From contig NZ_CP072827.1 in the NCBI RefSeq assembly GCF_017916255.1, positions 5,791,501-5,855,500 of the forward strand: a stretch of DNA of 64,000 nt, given 5' to 3'. The notes under the pieces were generated by a model. That model did no database searches and had not been told where the DNA came from. It was given only the letters and a program-made list of their open reading frames with translations. This document shows, one piece after another, positions 26,043-35,039 of this stretch (within the stretch, counting starts at the first letter, position 1; each line of letters opens with the position of its first letter). The stretch is from Streptomyces mobaraensis NBRC 13819 = DSM 40847 (lineage in GTDB: Bacteria; Actinomycetota; Actinomycetes; Streptomycetales; Streptomycetaceae). Both the position numbers and the translations under genes were made by a program.

Positions 26043-27440
26043 ATGGCACCGGCCGTCCCCACGACGATGGACCGCCCGCACTTCATCGGCATCGGCGGCG
26101 CCGGCATGTCGGGCATCGCGAAGATCCTCGCCCAGCGCGGCGCCCGGGTGGCGGGCAGCGACGCGAAGGAGTCCGCGACCGCGGCGGCGCTGCGCGCCCT
26201 CGGCGTCACGGTCCACATCGGGCACGCGGCCGGGCACCTCGCCGAGGACGCCAGCTGCGTGGTCGTCTCCAGCGCCATCCGGCAGGACAACCCCGAGCTG
26301 GCCGCCGCCGCCGAGCGCGGCATCCCGGTGGTGCACCGCTCGGACGCGCTGGCGCGGCTGATGGACGGGCTGCGCCCGATCGCCGTCGCGGGCACCCACG
26401 GCAAGACGACCACCACCTCGATGCTGGCGGTGGCGCTGGACGCGCTCGCGCTCGACCCGTCGTACGCCATCGGCGGCGACCTCCACGGCCCCGGCACCAA
26501 CGCCCGGCACGGCGCCGGCGAGATCTTCGTGGCGGAGGCGGACGAGAGCGACCGCAGCTTCCACAAGTACGCGCCCGAGGTCGCGATCATCCTCAACGCC
26601 GAGCTGGACCACCACGCGAACTACGCCTCGATGGAGGAGATCCACGAGTCGTTCGAGATCTTCGTGGGCCGGATCCGCCCGGGCGGCACGCTCGTCGTCT
26701 CCGCCGACCAGGAGGGCGCCCGGGAGCTGACCCGCCGCCTCGCCGGGCGCACCGGCGACGTCCGGGTCGTCACCTACGGCGAGTCCGAGGACGCCGACGT
26801 GCGGATCCTCGACGTCACCCCGCGCGGCCTGACCAGCGAGGTCACCGTGCTCCTCGACGGCCGCGAGCTGTCCTTCGGCGTCTCCGTGCCCGGCCGGCAC
26901 TACGCGAACAACGCGGTCGCCGCCCTCGCCGCCGGTGTCGCCCTCGGCGTCCCCGCCGACGACCTGGCCGCCGCCCTCGGCAAGTACACCGGTGTGGGCC
27001 GCCGCCTCCAGCTCAAGGGCGAGGCCGCCGGCGCGCAGGTCATCGACTCGTACGCGCACCACCCCACCGAGATGACCGCCGACCTGGAGGCCATGCGCGG
27101 CGCCGCGGCCGGCTCCCGCGTCCTGGTGGTGTTCCAGCCCCACCTGTTCAGCCGCACCCAGGAGCTCGGCACGGAGATGGGCCGGGCGCTCGCCCTGGCC
27201 GACGCCTCCGTCGTCCTCGACATCTACCCGGCCCGCGAGGATCCGATCCCCGGCGTCACCAGCGCCATGATCATCGACGCGGCCCGTGAGGCCGGTGCCG
27301 ACGTGCGTGCCGAGCACGACATGGCCGCCGTTCCGGACGTCCTCGCGGGAATGGTCCGCCCCGGCGATCTCGTTCTCACCATGGGCGCGGGGGACGTCAC
27401 GGACCTCGGTCCGCGGATCCTGGCCCGCCTGGAGAGCTGA
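26043..27440 (+). CDS. murC: UDP-N-acetylmuramate--L-alanine ligase
   Basis: 465 residues, ATG 26043. N-terminal Rossmann start FIGIGGAGMSGIA, central P-loop AVAGTHGKTTTTSMLA, acid cluster VAEADESDRSF, ILNAELDHHANY with the Mur-ligase His, and SYAHHPTEM in the C-terminal domain. It adds the first amino acid (L-Ala) to UDP-MurNAc in the cytoplasm for peptidoglycan synthesis. Stand-alone rather than in the division cluster, and followed 22 bp later by msrB, probably one transcript. Confidence 0.95.
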   Translation: MAPAVPTTMDRPHFIGIGGAGMSGIAKILAQRGARVAGSDAKESATAAALRALGVTVHIGHAAGHLAEDASCVVVSSAIRQDNPELAAAAERGIPVVHRSDALARLMDGLRPIAVAGTHGKTTTTSMLAVALDALALDPSYAIGGDLHGPGTNARHGAGEIFVAEADESDRSFHKYAPEVAIILNAELDHHANYASMEEIHESFEIFVGRIRPGGTLVVSADQEGARELTRRLAGRTGDVRVVTYGESEDADVRILDVTPRGLTSEVTVLLDGRELSFGVSVPGRHYANNAVAALAAGVALGVPADDLAAALGKYTGVGRRLQLKGEAAGAQVIDSYAHHPTEMTADLEAMRGAAAGSRVLVVFQPHLFSRTQELGTEMGRALALADASVVLDIYPAREDPIPGVTSAMIIDAAREAGADVRAEHDMAAVPDVLAGMVRPGDLVLTMGAGDVTDLGPRILARLES

Positions 27441-27462
27441 CCCCCGAGAGGACGTACGGCCG

Positions 27463-27870
27463 ATGCCCTACGAGGTCGAGAAGACGGACGAGCAGTGGCG
27501 CGCGGAACTGACGCCGGCGGAGTACCAGGTGCTCCGCCGCGCCGGGACGGAACCGGCGTTCCGCGGCGAGTACACGGACACCACCACGGCCGGCGTCTAC
27601 TCCTGCCGCGCCTGCGGAGCCGAACTCTTCCGCTCCACCGAGAAGTTCGCGAGCCACTGCGGCTGGCCGAGCTTCTACGACCCCAAGGACTCCGACGCCG
27701 TCGAGCTCCTGGAGGACCGCTCGCACGGCATGGTCCGCACCGAGGTCCGCTGCGCCCGCTGCGGCTCCCACCTGGGCCACGTCTTCGAGGGCGAGGGCTA
27801 CCCGACGCCGACGGACCAGCGCTACTGCATCAACAGCATCGCGCTGCGCCTGGAGCCCGCGGAGGGCTGA
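27463..27870 (+). CDS. msrB: Peptide-methionine (R)-S-oxide reductase
   Basis: 135 residues, ATG 27463. Zinc-binding pairs Cys48/Cys51 (CRAC) and Cys97/Cys100 (CARC), the HCGWPSFYDP block, and the catalytic Cys122 in RYCINSIAL define MsrB. It repairs R-methionine sulfoxide in proteins using thioredoxin. Follows murC by 22 bp. Full length for the single-domain family. Confidence 0.96.
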   Translation: MPYEVEKTDEQWRAELTPAEYQVLRRAGTEPAFRGEYTDTTTAGVYSCRACGAELFRSTEKFASHCGWPSFYDPKDSDAVELLEDRSHGMVRTEVRCARCGSHLGHVFEGEGYPTPTDQRYCINSIALRLEPAEG

Positions 27871-27911
27871 GCCCGGCCGGGAGGCCGGGACGGGAAGCGG
27901 GCCGGCCGGAT

Positions 27912-27945
27912 CCGGCCGTCGGCGACGGGGGGCGCCGACGGCCGG
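27912..27945 (+). terminator. GC-rich hairpin after msrB
   Basis: CCGGCCGTCGGCG (27912-27924) pairs perfectly with CGCCGACGGCCGG (27933-27945), loop 8 bases, 42 bp beyond msrB. There is no U-tract, as is common for Streptomyces terminators. The flanking sequence is also rich in GGCCGG palindromes. Confidence 0.6.
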
Positions 27946-28133
27946 ACGGCCGGCGGACCGACGGAGGGGTGGCGGCCGGGACCGGTCGGCCGGGCGGGTG
28001 AGGGATGGCCGGCCGGCCCCGACCGCGACCAGGGACGGAATCCCCCCGGTCGGTCGTCCACCACCTTGCCCTGCCCGCCCGCCGGCGCACGGGGGCCGAA
28101 CGGGCCGTTCGGGGACCGTTCGGCCCCGGTCCG

Positions 28134-29876
28134 CTACTCGCTCACCCGCAGGACCGCCGCCGACTCCGCCGGCAGGTGGAGCAGGCCGTTCCGCTCCGGG
28201 GGCGGGAGGGGGCGCCAGGCGGCGAGGACGCGGGCGGACGCGGGGACGGGGAGCTCGGCCGGGGTGCGGCCGAGGTTGGCGGCCACGAGGAGGGGGCCGC
28301 GGCGGAAGGTGACGCATCGGTCGGGGCCGACCGCCGGGTCCGTGTCGGTCCAGCCGGGGGCGGTCAGGGCCGGTTCCGTGTGCCGGAGGGCGATCAGCCG
28401 GCGGTGCCAGGCCAGGAGTTCGGCGTGCGGGGCGCGGCCCGGCTCGTCCCAGTCGAGGCAGGAGCGCAGCCGGGTGGCCGGGTCCTGCGGGTCGGGGATC
28501 TCCTCCGCGGGCCAGCCGTGGGCGGCGAACTCGCGGCGCCTGCCGCGGCGTACGGCCTCGGCCAGCTCCGGGTCGGTGTGGTCGGTGAAGTACTGCCACG
28601 GCGTCCGGGCGCCCCACTCCTCGCCCATGAAGAGCATCGGCGTGAACGGCGCGCACAGCACCAGCGCGGCGGCGCAGGCGAGCAGGCCGGGGGAGAGGCG
28701 GGCGGCGAGGCGGTCGCCGAGCGCACGGTTGCCGATCTGGTCGTGCGTCTGCGCGTAGCCGAGCAGCCGGTGGGCGGGGACGGCCGCCGGGTCCAGGGGG
28801 CGGCCGTGCGGGCGGCCGCGGAACGACGAGTGGGTGCCGTCGTGGAAGAAGCCGCCGCGCAGCGTCTTGGTGAGGGCGTATTCGGGGTCCGCCGCGAAGT
28901 CGGCGTAGTAGCCCTGGGATTCACCGGTCAGTGCGGTGTGCAGGGCGTGGTGGAAGTCGTCGTTCCACTGGGCGTGCAGGCCCAGGCCGCCGGACGGGCG
29001 CGGGGTGATCGTGGCGGGGTCGTTGCGGTCGGACTCGGCGATGAGGAAGAGGGGGCGGCCCAGGCGTTCGGCGAGGCCGTCGACGGCCTCGGACAGGTCC
29101 GCGAGGAAGTGGCGGGGGCTGTCGTCCGCGAGGGCGTGGACGGCGTCCAGGCGCAGGCCGTCGAGACGGTAGTCCGTCAGCCAGGCGAGGGCGCTGCCGA
29201 TGAGGTACGTCCGGACTTCGGCGGAGCCGGGGCCGTCCAGGTTCACCGCCGCGCCCCACGGGGTCTGGTGGCGGTCCGTGAAGTACGGGCCGTAGGCGGG
29301 GAGGTGGTTGCCGGACGGGCCCAGGTGGTTGTGCACCACGTCCAGGACGACGCCGAGACCGTGCCCGTGCGCCGCGTCGACGAACCGGCGCAGGCCGTCC
29401 GGGCCGCCGTACGGCTCGTGGACGGCCCAGGGCGCCACCCCGTCGTACCCCCAGCCGTGTCGGCCGGGGAACGGGCAGACGGGCATCAGCTCGATGTGGG
29501 TGATGCCGAGCGCGGCGAGGTGGGGGAGGCGTCGGGCCGCCGCGTCGAAGGTGCCTTCGCGGGTGAACGTGCCGGTGTGCAGCTCGTAGAGGACCGCGCC
29601 GGGGAGGTCGCGGCCCGGCCAGTCGTGCCGCCACTCCCAGCGCGCCGGGTCGATGACGGCCGCCGGGCCGTCGGGGCCTTCGGGGAGGCGGCGGGCCCGG
29701 GGGTCGGGGCGGAGGGGGCCGTCGTCCAGGGCGAAGCGGTAGCGGGTGCCTTCGGTGCCCGGTGCTTCGCGCTGCCACCAGCCTTCGTGGGCGTGCGTGC
29801 GGTGCATGGGGTGGGTGCCGTCGTCCGTGTGGAGCGTGACGCGTCGCGTGTGCGGGGCCCATACCTCGTACAGCAC
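28134..29876 (-). CDS. treZ: Malto-oligosyltrehalose trehalohydrolase
   Basis: 580 residues from GTG 29876, with GAGGAG upstream. A longer ATG reading would begin inside the dispersed repeat. N-terminal carbohydrate-binding-like domain (VWAPHTRRVTLH, GWWQREAPG), then GH13 barrel motifs DVVHNHLGP, GLRLDAVHAL (nucleophile Asp), LIAESDRND (acid Glu) and TPMLFMGEEW, with AQTHDQIGNRALGD. It releases trehalose from maltooligosyl-trehalose made by TreY. Its partners treY and treX lie 6 kb away on the same strand, separated by lpd, lysR and the lasso genes. Confidence 0.93.
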   Translation of the reverse strand: MLYEVWAPHTRRVTLHTDDGTHPMHRTHAHEGWWQREAPGTEGTRYRFALDDGPLRPDPRARRLPEGPDGPAAVIDPARWEWRHDWPGRDLPGAVLYELHTGTFTREGTFDAAARRLPHLAALGITHIELMPVCPFPGRHGWGYDGVAPWAVHEPYGGPDGLRRFVDAAHGHGLGVVLDVVHNHLGPSGNHLPAYGPYFTDRHQTPWGAAVNLDGPGSAEVRTYLIGSALAWLTDYRLDGLRLDAVHALADDSPRHFLADLSEAVDGLAERLGRPLFLIAESDRNDPATITPRPSGGLGLHAQWNDDFHHALHTALTGESQGYYADFAADPEYALTKTLRGGFFHDGTHSSFRGRPHGRPLDPAAVPAHRLLGYAQTHDQIGNRALGDRLAARLSPGLLACAAALVLCAPFTPMLFMGEEWGARTPWQYFTDHTDPELAEAVRRGRRREFAAHGWPAEEIPDPQDPATRLRSCLDWDEPGRAPHAELLAWHRRLIALRHTEPALTAPGWTDTDPAVGPDRCVTFRRGPLLVAANLGRTPAELPVPASARVLAAWRPLPPPERNGLLHLPAESAAVLRVSE

Positions 29877-29900
29877 CGGCGGCTCCTCGGGTCGGAGTGG

Positions 29901-30003
29901 GGTTGCCCCTGCCCCGCCCTTTCCCGTTTCTCGCGGGGGCAAGCCCCCGCACCCCCGTAACCGCGCTCCGCGCGGTTGTCCTCAAGCGCCGGACGGGCTG
30001 ATT
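29901..30003. repeat. Nested-palindrome repeat, left half only (copy 2)
   Basis: Carries the left part of the element seen at 22931: CCCTTTCCCGTTTC, GCGGGGGCAAGCCCCCGC, CCGCGCTCCGCGCGG and the left arm of the central palindrome (ending GGACGGGCTGA at 30002). The right half is missing; the sequence moves directly into the lpd stop codon at 30007. Confidence 0.85.
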
Positions 30004-30006
30004 GGC

Positions 30007-31419
30007 TCAGACCTGGTGCAGCCCCCGCCCCGCCAGGGAGAGCATCACCTCGCCCACCGCCTCCGACAGCGTCGGGTGCGGATGGATGTGCTGGGCCACG
30101 TCCGCCGCCTCCGCGTCCCAGCCGACCATCAGCTGGCCCTCGGCGATCATTTCGGAGACGTGGGGGCCGACGAGGTGGACACCGAGGATGCGGCCGGTGC
30201 GGTCGGCGACCGCCTTCACCATGCCGCCCTGGCCGTGGACCATGCCCTTGGCGGTGCCGGTCAGCGGCATGGAGTTGACGGTGACGTCGTGGCCGGCGGC
30301 GACGGCCTGTTCCTCGGAGAGGCCGACGGACGCCGTCTGCGGGCTGGAGTAGGTGACGCGGGGCACGGCCGCGTAGTCGACCGGGCGGGGGGCGCGGCCG
30401 GCCAGGGTCTCGGCGACGAGCAGGCCCTCGGCGAACGAGGCGTGGGCCAGGCCGAGGGAGGGCGGCGGCAGCAGGTCGCCCACGACGTGGACGCCGGGCA
30501 CCGCCGTCTCCAGGCGCGTCCAGTCGGCCGGGGCGAGGAAGCCGCGGGCGTCGGTGGACAGTCCGGCCGCCGCCAGGCCCAGGCCGTCCGTGACCGGCAC
30601 CCGGCCGACGGCCACCAGCAGGCGGTGCACGGTCAGTTCGCGGACCTCGCCGCGGGCGGTGCGGACGGTGGCCCGCACCCCGCCCTCGAAGGGGCGCGCG
30701 TCTTCCAGGCGCGCGCCCGTCTGCACGTCGATGCCGCGCTTCTTCAGGCCCCGGGTGAGGTGCCGGCTCACGTCGGCGTCCTCCAGCGGAAGCAGCCGGT
30801 CCGCCGCCTCCACCAGCGTCACGCGGGCGCCCATGGAGCGGTGCAGCGAGGCGTACTCGACGCCGATCGCACCGCCGCCCAGCACCAGGACGGACGCCGG
30901 GAGCCCCGGCGCGAACAGCGCGTCGTCGCTGGTCACCACGTGCCGGCCGTCCGGTTCCAGGCCCGGGAGGGTGCGCGGGCGCGACCCCGTGGCCAGGACG
31001 ACGCCGCGCCGGGCGCGCCACTCCGTACCCGCCTCGGCGCCGGAGTCCACCCGGATCGTACGGGCGGAGGTGAGGGAGGCGGAGCCGCGGACGACGCGGA
31101 CGCCCGCCTGGGACAGGTGGCTCTCGACGCCCTTGTGGTTGCGGCCGACGATGTCGTCGCGGGTGGCGGTCAGCGCGGCCCAGTCGACGGACTCCAGTGT
31201 GGCCCGCACGCCCCAGCGCTCGCGCGCCTCCGCGATGCCGTCCACCAGTTCCGCCGCGTGCAGCATCGCCTTGCTCGGTATGCAGCCCCGGTGCAGGCAC
31301 GTGCCGCCGACGAGGTCGCGTTCGGCGAGCACCACGTCCAGCCCGAGGTGCGCCGCGCGCAGTGCGGTGCTGTAGCCGCCGGTGCCGCCGCCGATGACGA
31401 TGACGTCTGTCTCATGCAT
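30007..31419 (-). CDS. lpdA: Dihydrolipoyl dehydrogenase
   Basis: 470 residues, ATG 31419 with GGCGGAGGG upstream. FAD-binding DVIVIGGGTGGYSTALRAA, redox-active disulfide GGTCLHRGCIPSK, NAD-binding VLVLGGGAIGVEYAS, and the interface His-Glu in HPHPTLSEAV. It reoxidises lipoamide in 2-oxoacid dehydrogenase complexes or the glycine cleavage system. No E1/E2 genes are near, so it may serve distant complexes. Divergent from a LysR gene that may regulate it. Confidence 0.93.
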   Translation of the reverse strand: MHETDVIVIGGGTGGYSTALRAAHLGLDVVLAERDLVGGTCLHRGCIPSKAMLHAAELVDGIAEARERWGVRATLESVDWAALTATRDDIVGRNHKGVESHLSQAGVRVVRGSASLTSARTIRVDSGAEAGTEWRARRGVVLATGSRPRTLPGLEPDGRHVVTSDDALFAPGLPASVLVLGGGAIGVEYASLHRSMGARVTLVEAADRLLPLEDADVSRHLTRGLKKRGIDVQTGARLEDARPFEGGVRATVRTARGEVRELTVHRLLVAVGRVPVTDGLGLAAAGLSTDARGFLAPADWTRLETAVPGVHVVGDLLPPPSLGLAHASFAEGLLVAETLAGRAPRPVDYAAVPRVTYSSPQTASVGLSEEQAVAAGHDVTVNSMPLTGTAKGMVHGQGGMVKAVADRTGRILGVHLVGPHVSEMIAEGQLMVGWDAEAADVAQHIHPHPTLSEAVGEVMLSLAGRGLHQV

Positions 31420-31477
31420 GGCACAACCCTCCGCCCAGCAGTGAATATGAGTCCAACGCAAGGTTTCGATCGGAGCG

Positions 31478-31492
31478 ATGAACGATGTTCAT
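31478..31492. promoter_or_regulatory. Palindrome ATGAACGATGTTCAT between lpdA and lysR
   Basis: A perfect 6-3-6 palindrome 10 bases before the GTG start of the LysR gene, in the 82-bp divergent gap. It could be an autoregulatory LysR site. It also contains an in-frame ATG (31478), so an alternative start must be kept in mind. Confidence 0.45.
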
Positions 31493-31501
31493 GGGGGAGT
31501 C

Positions 31502-32476
31502 GTGAGTCTGCGGCAGATGGAATATCTGGTGGCGGTGGTCGAGGAGCGGTCCTTCACCCGTGCCGCCGAGACGCTCAACGTCACCCAGTCCGCCCTGTCC
31601 CACCAGATCAAGGCGCTCGAACGGGAGGTGGGCGGCGCCCTGCTGGAGCGGCTGCCGCGCGGGGTCGGGCTGACGCCCATGGGACGGGCCTTCCTGCCGC
31701 ACGCCGAACTCGCCGTCCGCAGCGCGGGGCTGGCCCGGCGGGCGGCCAAGGCGGCGGCCGGGGCCGAGGGCGGCGAGCTGCACATCGCGACGCTGCACGC
31801 GCTGGCGATCGGCGCGCTGCCGCCGGTCCTCGCCCGCTGGCGGCGCGTGTTCCCCGACGTCCGGCTGCACCTGCGCGAGTACCTGACCACGGACGAGCTG
31901 CGCGACCACGTGGACCGGGGCGTCGCCGACATCGCGATCGGCCCCCGGCCCGAGCGATGGGCGGGGCCGGTGGTCTCCCTGGGGACCGAGGAGATCATGA
32001 TCGTCGTCTCCCGGGACGATCCCCTGGCGGGGCGTACGCGCCCGGTCCACCTCGCCGAACTCGCGGACCGGGCCTGGGTGCGCTGCGTCCTGGAACCGGT
32101 GATCGGCGGCCGGCGGTGGCTCGACCGCGAGTGCGAGCGGTACGGGTTCCGCCCGGTGACCGCCATGGAGGTGCAGCACGCGTCCACGGCGGTCCGGCTG
32201 GCCGTGGCGGGCGTCGGCATCCTCGCCTGCTCGGTGGAGGTGGCGCGGGCGACGGCGGGGGCGGTCGCCGTTCCGGTGGAACCGGCGTGGCGGCAGGAGC
32301 TCACGGCGTACGCGCGCGTCGAACTCACGGGCGCCGCGCTGCGGTTCGTCGAGGCGTGCCGCGAGGACCGGCGGGCGACGGGCGCGCCGGCGCCGCACGT
32401 CGGCGGACCGGCCGCTGCCCATCCGGCGCCGCGCGTCAGCGGACCGGCCGTCGCCCTCGCGGCGCCGGCACGGTGA
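31502..32476 (+). CDS. LysR family transcriptional regulator
   Basis: 324 residues from GTG 31502 (GGGGGAG just upstream). I prefer it to ATG 31478 because it gives the canonical N-terminus VSLRQMEYLVAVVEERSFTR. The helix-turn-helix is FTRAAETLNVTQSALSHQIKAL (about 18-39); the LysR substrate domain spans 90-290. The last 30 residues come from an imperfect 37-bp direct duplication (PAPHVGGPAAAHPAPRVSGP). Its 3' end overlaps the 3' end of the convergent lasso B2 gene by 41 bp. Targets may be lpdA or the lasso genes; unproven. Confidence 0.87.
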   Translation: MSLRQMEYLVAVVEERSFTRAAETLNVTQSALSHQIKALEREVGGALLERLPRGVGLTPMGRAFLPHAELAVRSAGLARRAAKAAAGAEGGELHIATLHALAIGALPPVLARWRRVFPDVRLHLREYLTTDELRDHVDRGVADIAIGPRPERWAGPVVSLGTEEIMIVVSRDDPLAGRTRPVHLAELADRAWVRCVLEPVIGGRRWLDRECERYGFRPVTAMEVQHASTAVRLAVAGVGILACSVEVARATAGAVAVPVEPAWRQELTAYARVELTGAALRFVEACREDRRATGAPAPHVGGPAAAHPAPRVSGPAVALAAPAR

Positions 32477-32876
32477 ACAGGACGCGGAAGTACGACGCGT
32501 CGGCCCGCTCCTCGACCATCCGGCCCTCCGCCTCCACCCAGGCGTGCGCGCCGAACGGCGGGCGGGCCCGGACGCCCACCGCCCAGGCGGGCCACTGACC
32601 CCGCGCCCGGCACAGCAGCACCGTCGCCAGGGAGCGCGGGAGGCAGCCCTCATCCGAGGCGCAGCGCAGGCTGACCGCCTCGACGGCCGCCCGCGCGGCG
32701 CGCGCCTCGGCGTAGGTGGCCGGGCGGGCGCCGCGCGCGAGGCGGGTGAGGAGGGCCCGGATCCTGGCCGGGGGCCGGCGGGCCAGGCGGCCGGCGAGCG
32801 CGACGGCGGCCAGGGCGAGCAGCCGCCGGCCGGGGGAGAGCCGTACCGGGGCCCGCCGGGGGACGACCGCGCTCAT
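32436..32876 (-). CDS. Lasso peptide biosynthesis B2 protein (leader peptidase)
   Basis: 146 residues, ATG 32876, overlapping the B1 stop by 4 bp. It matches the McjB C-terminal transglutaminase-like protease: Cys78 in SLRCASDEGCLPRSLATVLL, His111 in FGAHAWVEAEG, and an ARPPFGAHAWVE block typical of B2 proteins. In lasso pathways B2 removes the leader peptide with the help of B1. An Arg-rich N-terminal third is also typical. Last gene of the cluster; its 3' end overlaps the convergent lysR. Confidence 0.9.
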   Translation of the reverse strand: MSAVVPRRAPVRLSPGRRLLALAAVALAGRLARRPPARIRALLTRLARGARPATYAEARAARAAVEAVSLRCASDEGCLPRSLATVLLCRARGQWPAWAVGVRARPPFGAHAWVEAEGRMVEERADASYFRVLFTVPAPRGRRPVR

Positions 32877-33130
32877 CCGCGGACCACCTTCGCTGCGCGC
32901 ATGCCGGTCAGCAGCCGTTCCACGTCGGCGCGGGCCCGCTCCGCGTCCACCGCGTAGCCCTCGGTCAGGGCGTCCGCCGCCTGGTCGACCGTTCCGCCCG
33001 CCAGGAGGGTGCGGAGCGCCAGCGACGCGGTGGCGTTGAGCTGCCAGTAGCGTCCGGTTGCTTCGTCGAGCAGCACCGTGCCGTACTCGGTGTCGGTGGT
33101 CGAGGCGTCGGGACGCAGGTGCAGGGCCAT
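32873..33130 (-). CDS. Lasso peptide biosynthesis B1 protein (PqqD-like RRE)
   Basis: 85 residues. The sequence LDEATGRYWQLNATASLALR, LLAGGTVDQAADALTEGYAV, RARADVERLLTGM has the PqqD/RiPP recognition element fold: strand, strand, then three helices. RRE proteins bind the leader, here probably through its YxxP motif, and deliver the precursor to protease B2 and cyclase C. 48 bp downstream of the cyclase and translationally coupled to B2. Confidence 0.9.
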   Translation of the reverse strand: MALHLRPDASTTDTEYGTVLLDEATGRYWQLNATASLALRTLLAGGTVDQAADALTEGYAVDAERARADVERLLTGMRAAKVVRG

Positions 33131-33178
33131 CGTTCGTTCTCTCCGTGACGGTGTCGGACGCGGACAGGGCGGGGCGGG

Positions 33179-34993
33179 TCAGCCGGCGGACCGCACCCAC
33201 AGCTCGCAGGCGAGCGCGGTGGCGAAGGCCCCCTCGTGCGAGCGGGGCGCGTACGGGCGCTCGCAGAGCGCGCGGAGCGGTCCGGGGTCGGCCAGGCCCA
33301 GGGCGGCGAGCCGGGAGGAGTCCCACAGCGCGGCGAGTTCCCGGCGGTGCGCGGCGAAGCCCTCGGCGGCGATCGTCGTGCCGTCCGACTTCGTCCGCCG
33401 CTCCAGCACTTCGGAGGGTGTGATCCCGCGCATCGCGGCCTTGGCCAGCGGCTTGAACTCCCATGGGGTGACGCGGTCCTGGGGCCTGGTGGCGAGGCAC
33501 GCCTCGACCACCCGGTCGTCCAGGAACGGCGAGGCCGACAGGATGTCGTCGGTGCTCGTGAGCTGGTGGAAGCCACGGACCTGCCGCCCGGCGTCCTGGA
33601 TCCCCAGCAGGTCGGCGTGGGCGCCGCGGGCCGGCGCGAGCGGTACGGCCGTCCGGACGGTCTCCCGCAGGGCCACGGTCACCAGGTGCCGCGCCTCGGG
33701 GGTGGCCCACGGGGGCAGCCGCAGTTCGCCGCCCCAGTCGAAGGCCCGGTCGCGGGCGCGGCGGGCGCGACCCCGGACCAGGGCGGCGGCCTCCGCGGTG
33801 AGCCAGCGGCGGTAGGAGTCGCCGTCCAGCAGCGTCCGGGCCGCGTCGGCCAGGGGGAATCCGGCGAGCCGCCGGTAGGCGTACAGGGACCGGGCGGCGG
33901 TCAGCGGACGGCTGCGCAGCAGGTCGTGGTAGCGGGCCGGGTGACCGGACAGGCTCTGGTCCCCGCCGAGTCCGTCGAGGTGCAGCCGGGAGCCGTGTCC
34001 GATGGCGAGGGCGCGCAGGGCCCGCAGCCTGGGGGCGCTCAGCAGGGCGGTGGACGGCTCGTCCGGCGGGCCGGTGAGGTCGGTGAGACCGCTGAAGAAG
34101 GACGGCAGGTCCCGTTGGGGGAAGACGATGTGCTTCACCCCCGGCAGCCGGGCCGCGGCCAGCCGGGCCCAGTACACGTCGTCGTCGGCGCTGTCGTCGT
34201 TCTCCACGGTGAAGGCGGTCAGCGCGACGGGCTCCCGGGCGGCCAGCACGGTCATGGTGGTGGAGTCCATGCCGCCGGAGAGGTCGCTGGTCAGCGTGGA
34301 GGAGTCCCGGGTACGGACGCGGACCGCCTCCTCCAGGGCCCGCCGCAGCGGTGCTGCCGCCTCCGCCAGCGGACGGACCGCCTCCGGGAGGTGCCACCAG
34401 CGGTCGACGCGGTGCCGCCGGCCGTCGGGGGAGAGGGTCAGCCGGGAGCCGGGCGGGACGGCGGCCACGCCCCGCCACGCCGGACGGTCGCTCAGCGGGT
34501 GCGGAAGGGAGCCGAGCAGACGCAGCGCCAGCACGGTCCGGTCGAGGGACGCGCCGGTGAGGGCGGCCAGGACGTCGGCGCGGTCGCCGGCGACGGCCAG
34601 GCCGTCGAGGCTGCCGTGGAAGACGCGGCGCAGGCCGGAGGCGCTGCCCCGGATCTGGGTCCGGCCGCCGACGGAGGCGATGAGGTGGTGGCTGCCGGCC
34701 CAGCGGGAGGCCGGCCCGTCGAGCTGCGCCGGATCGGTGGTGCGGGCGGCGAGGGCCGTCAGCTCGGACCGGCTCGCCGAGCAGTGGCCGACGACGACGA
34801 GCCGCGCCGTGCCCGCCTCGACGGAGACGACGGGTTCGGCGCCCGTCCGGCCGACCACCCAGGGCCGGCCGGACGGGTGCGTCATGATCCGCGTATGGCC
34901 CGGAGGAAGCCGGCCGGCGGCGGCCGCCGCCGTCTCATGGTCCGGCAGGACCACGAAGAACCGCTCTTCTTGACCGGTCACCTCAACCTCCAT
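33179..34993 (-). CDS. Lasso peptide isopeptide bond-forming cyclase (C protein)
   Basis: 604 residues, ATG 34993. An asparagine-synthase-like protein: a degenerate N-terminal glutaminase-like domain (to about 200, without a Cys2 nucleophile), then the ATP-pyrophosphatase loop LTSDLSGGMDSTTMTVLAAR (SGGMDS at 239-244) and the substrate loop HLDGLGGDQSLSG (338-350). C proteins adenylate the ring Asp/Glu side chain and couple it to the core N-terminus, threading the tail. 46 bp downstream of the precursor gene. Length and motifs are standard. Confidence 0.92.
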   Translation of the reverse strand: MEVEVTGQEERFFVVLPDHETAAAAAGRLPPGHTRIMTHPSGRPWVVGRTGAEPVVSVEAGTARLVVVGHCSASRSELTALAARTTDPAQLDGPASRWAGSHHLIASVGGRTQIRGSASGLRRVFHGSLDGLAVAGDRADVLAALTGASLDRTVLALRLLGSLPHPLSDRPAWRGVAAVPPGSRLTLSPDGRRHRVDRWWHLPEAVRPLAEAAAPLRRALEEAVRVRTRDSSTLTSDLSGGMDSTTMTVLAAREPVALTAFTVENDDSADDDVYWARLAAARLPGVKHIVFPQRDLPSFFSGLTDLTGPPDEPSTALLSAPRLRALRALAIGHGSRLHLDGLGGDQSLSGHPARYHDLLRSRPLTAARSLYAYRRLAGFPLADAARTLLDGDSYRRWLTAEAAALVRGRARRARDRAFDWGGELRLPPWATPEARHLVTVALRETVRTAVPLAPARGAHADLLGIQDAGRQVRGFHQLTSTDDILSASPFLDDRVVEACLATRPQDRVTPWEFKPLAKAAMRGITPSEVLERRTKSDGTTIAAEGFAAHRRELAALWDSSRLAALGLADPGPLRALCERPYAPRSHEGAFATALACELWVRSAG

Positions 34994-35039
34994 ATCGGGA
35001 CCGCCGGATCACGACGGATTTACCGGACTTCGAACGGGA

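Noticed and set aside
28134..29942. treZ start at 29942
   Set aside because: This start lies inside the dispersed repeat. GTG 29876 has GAGGAG upstream and yields the typical VLYEVWAP N-terminus.
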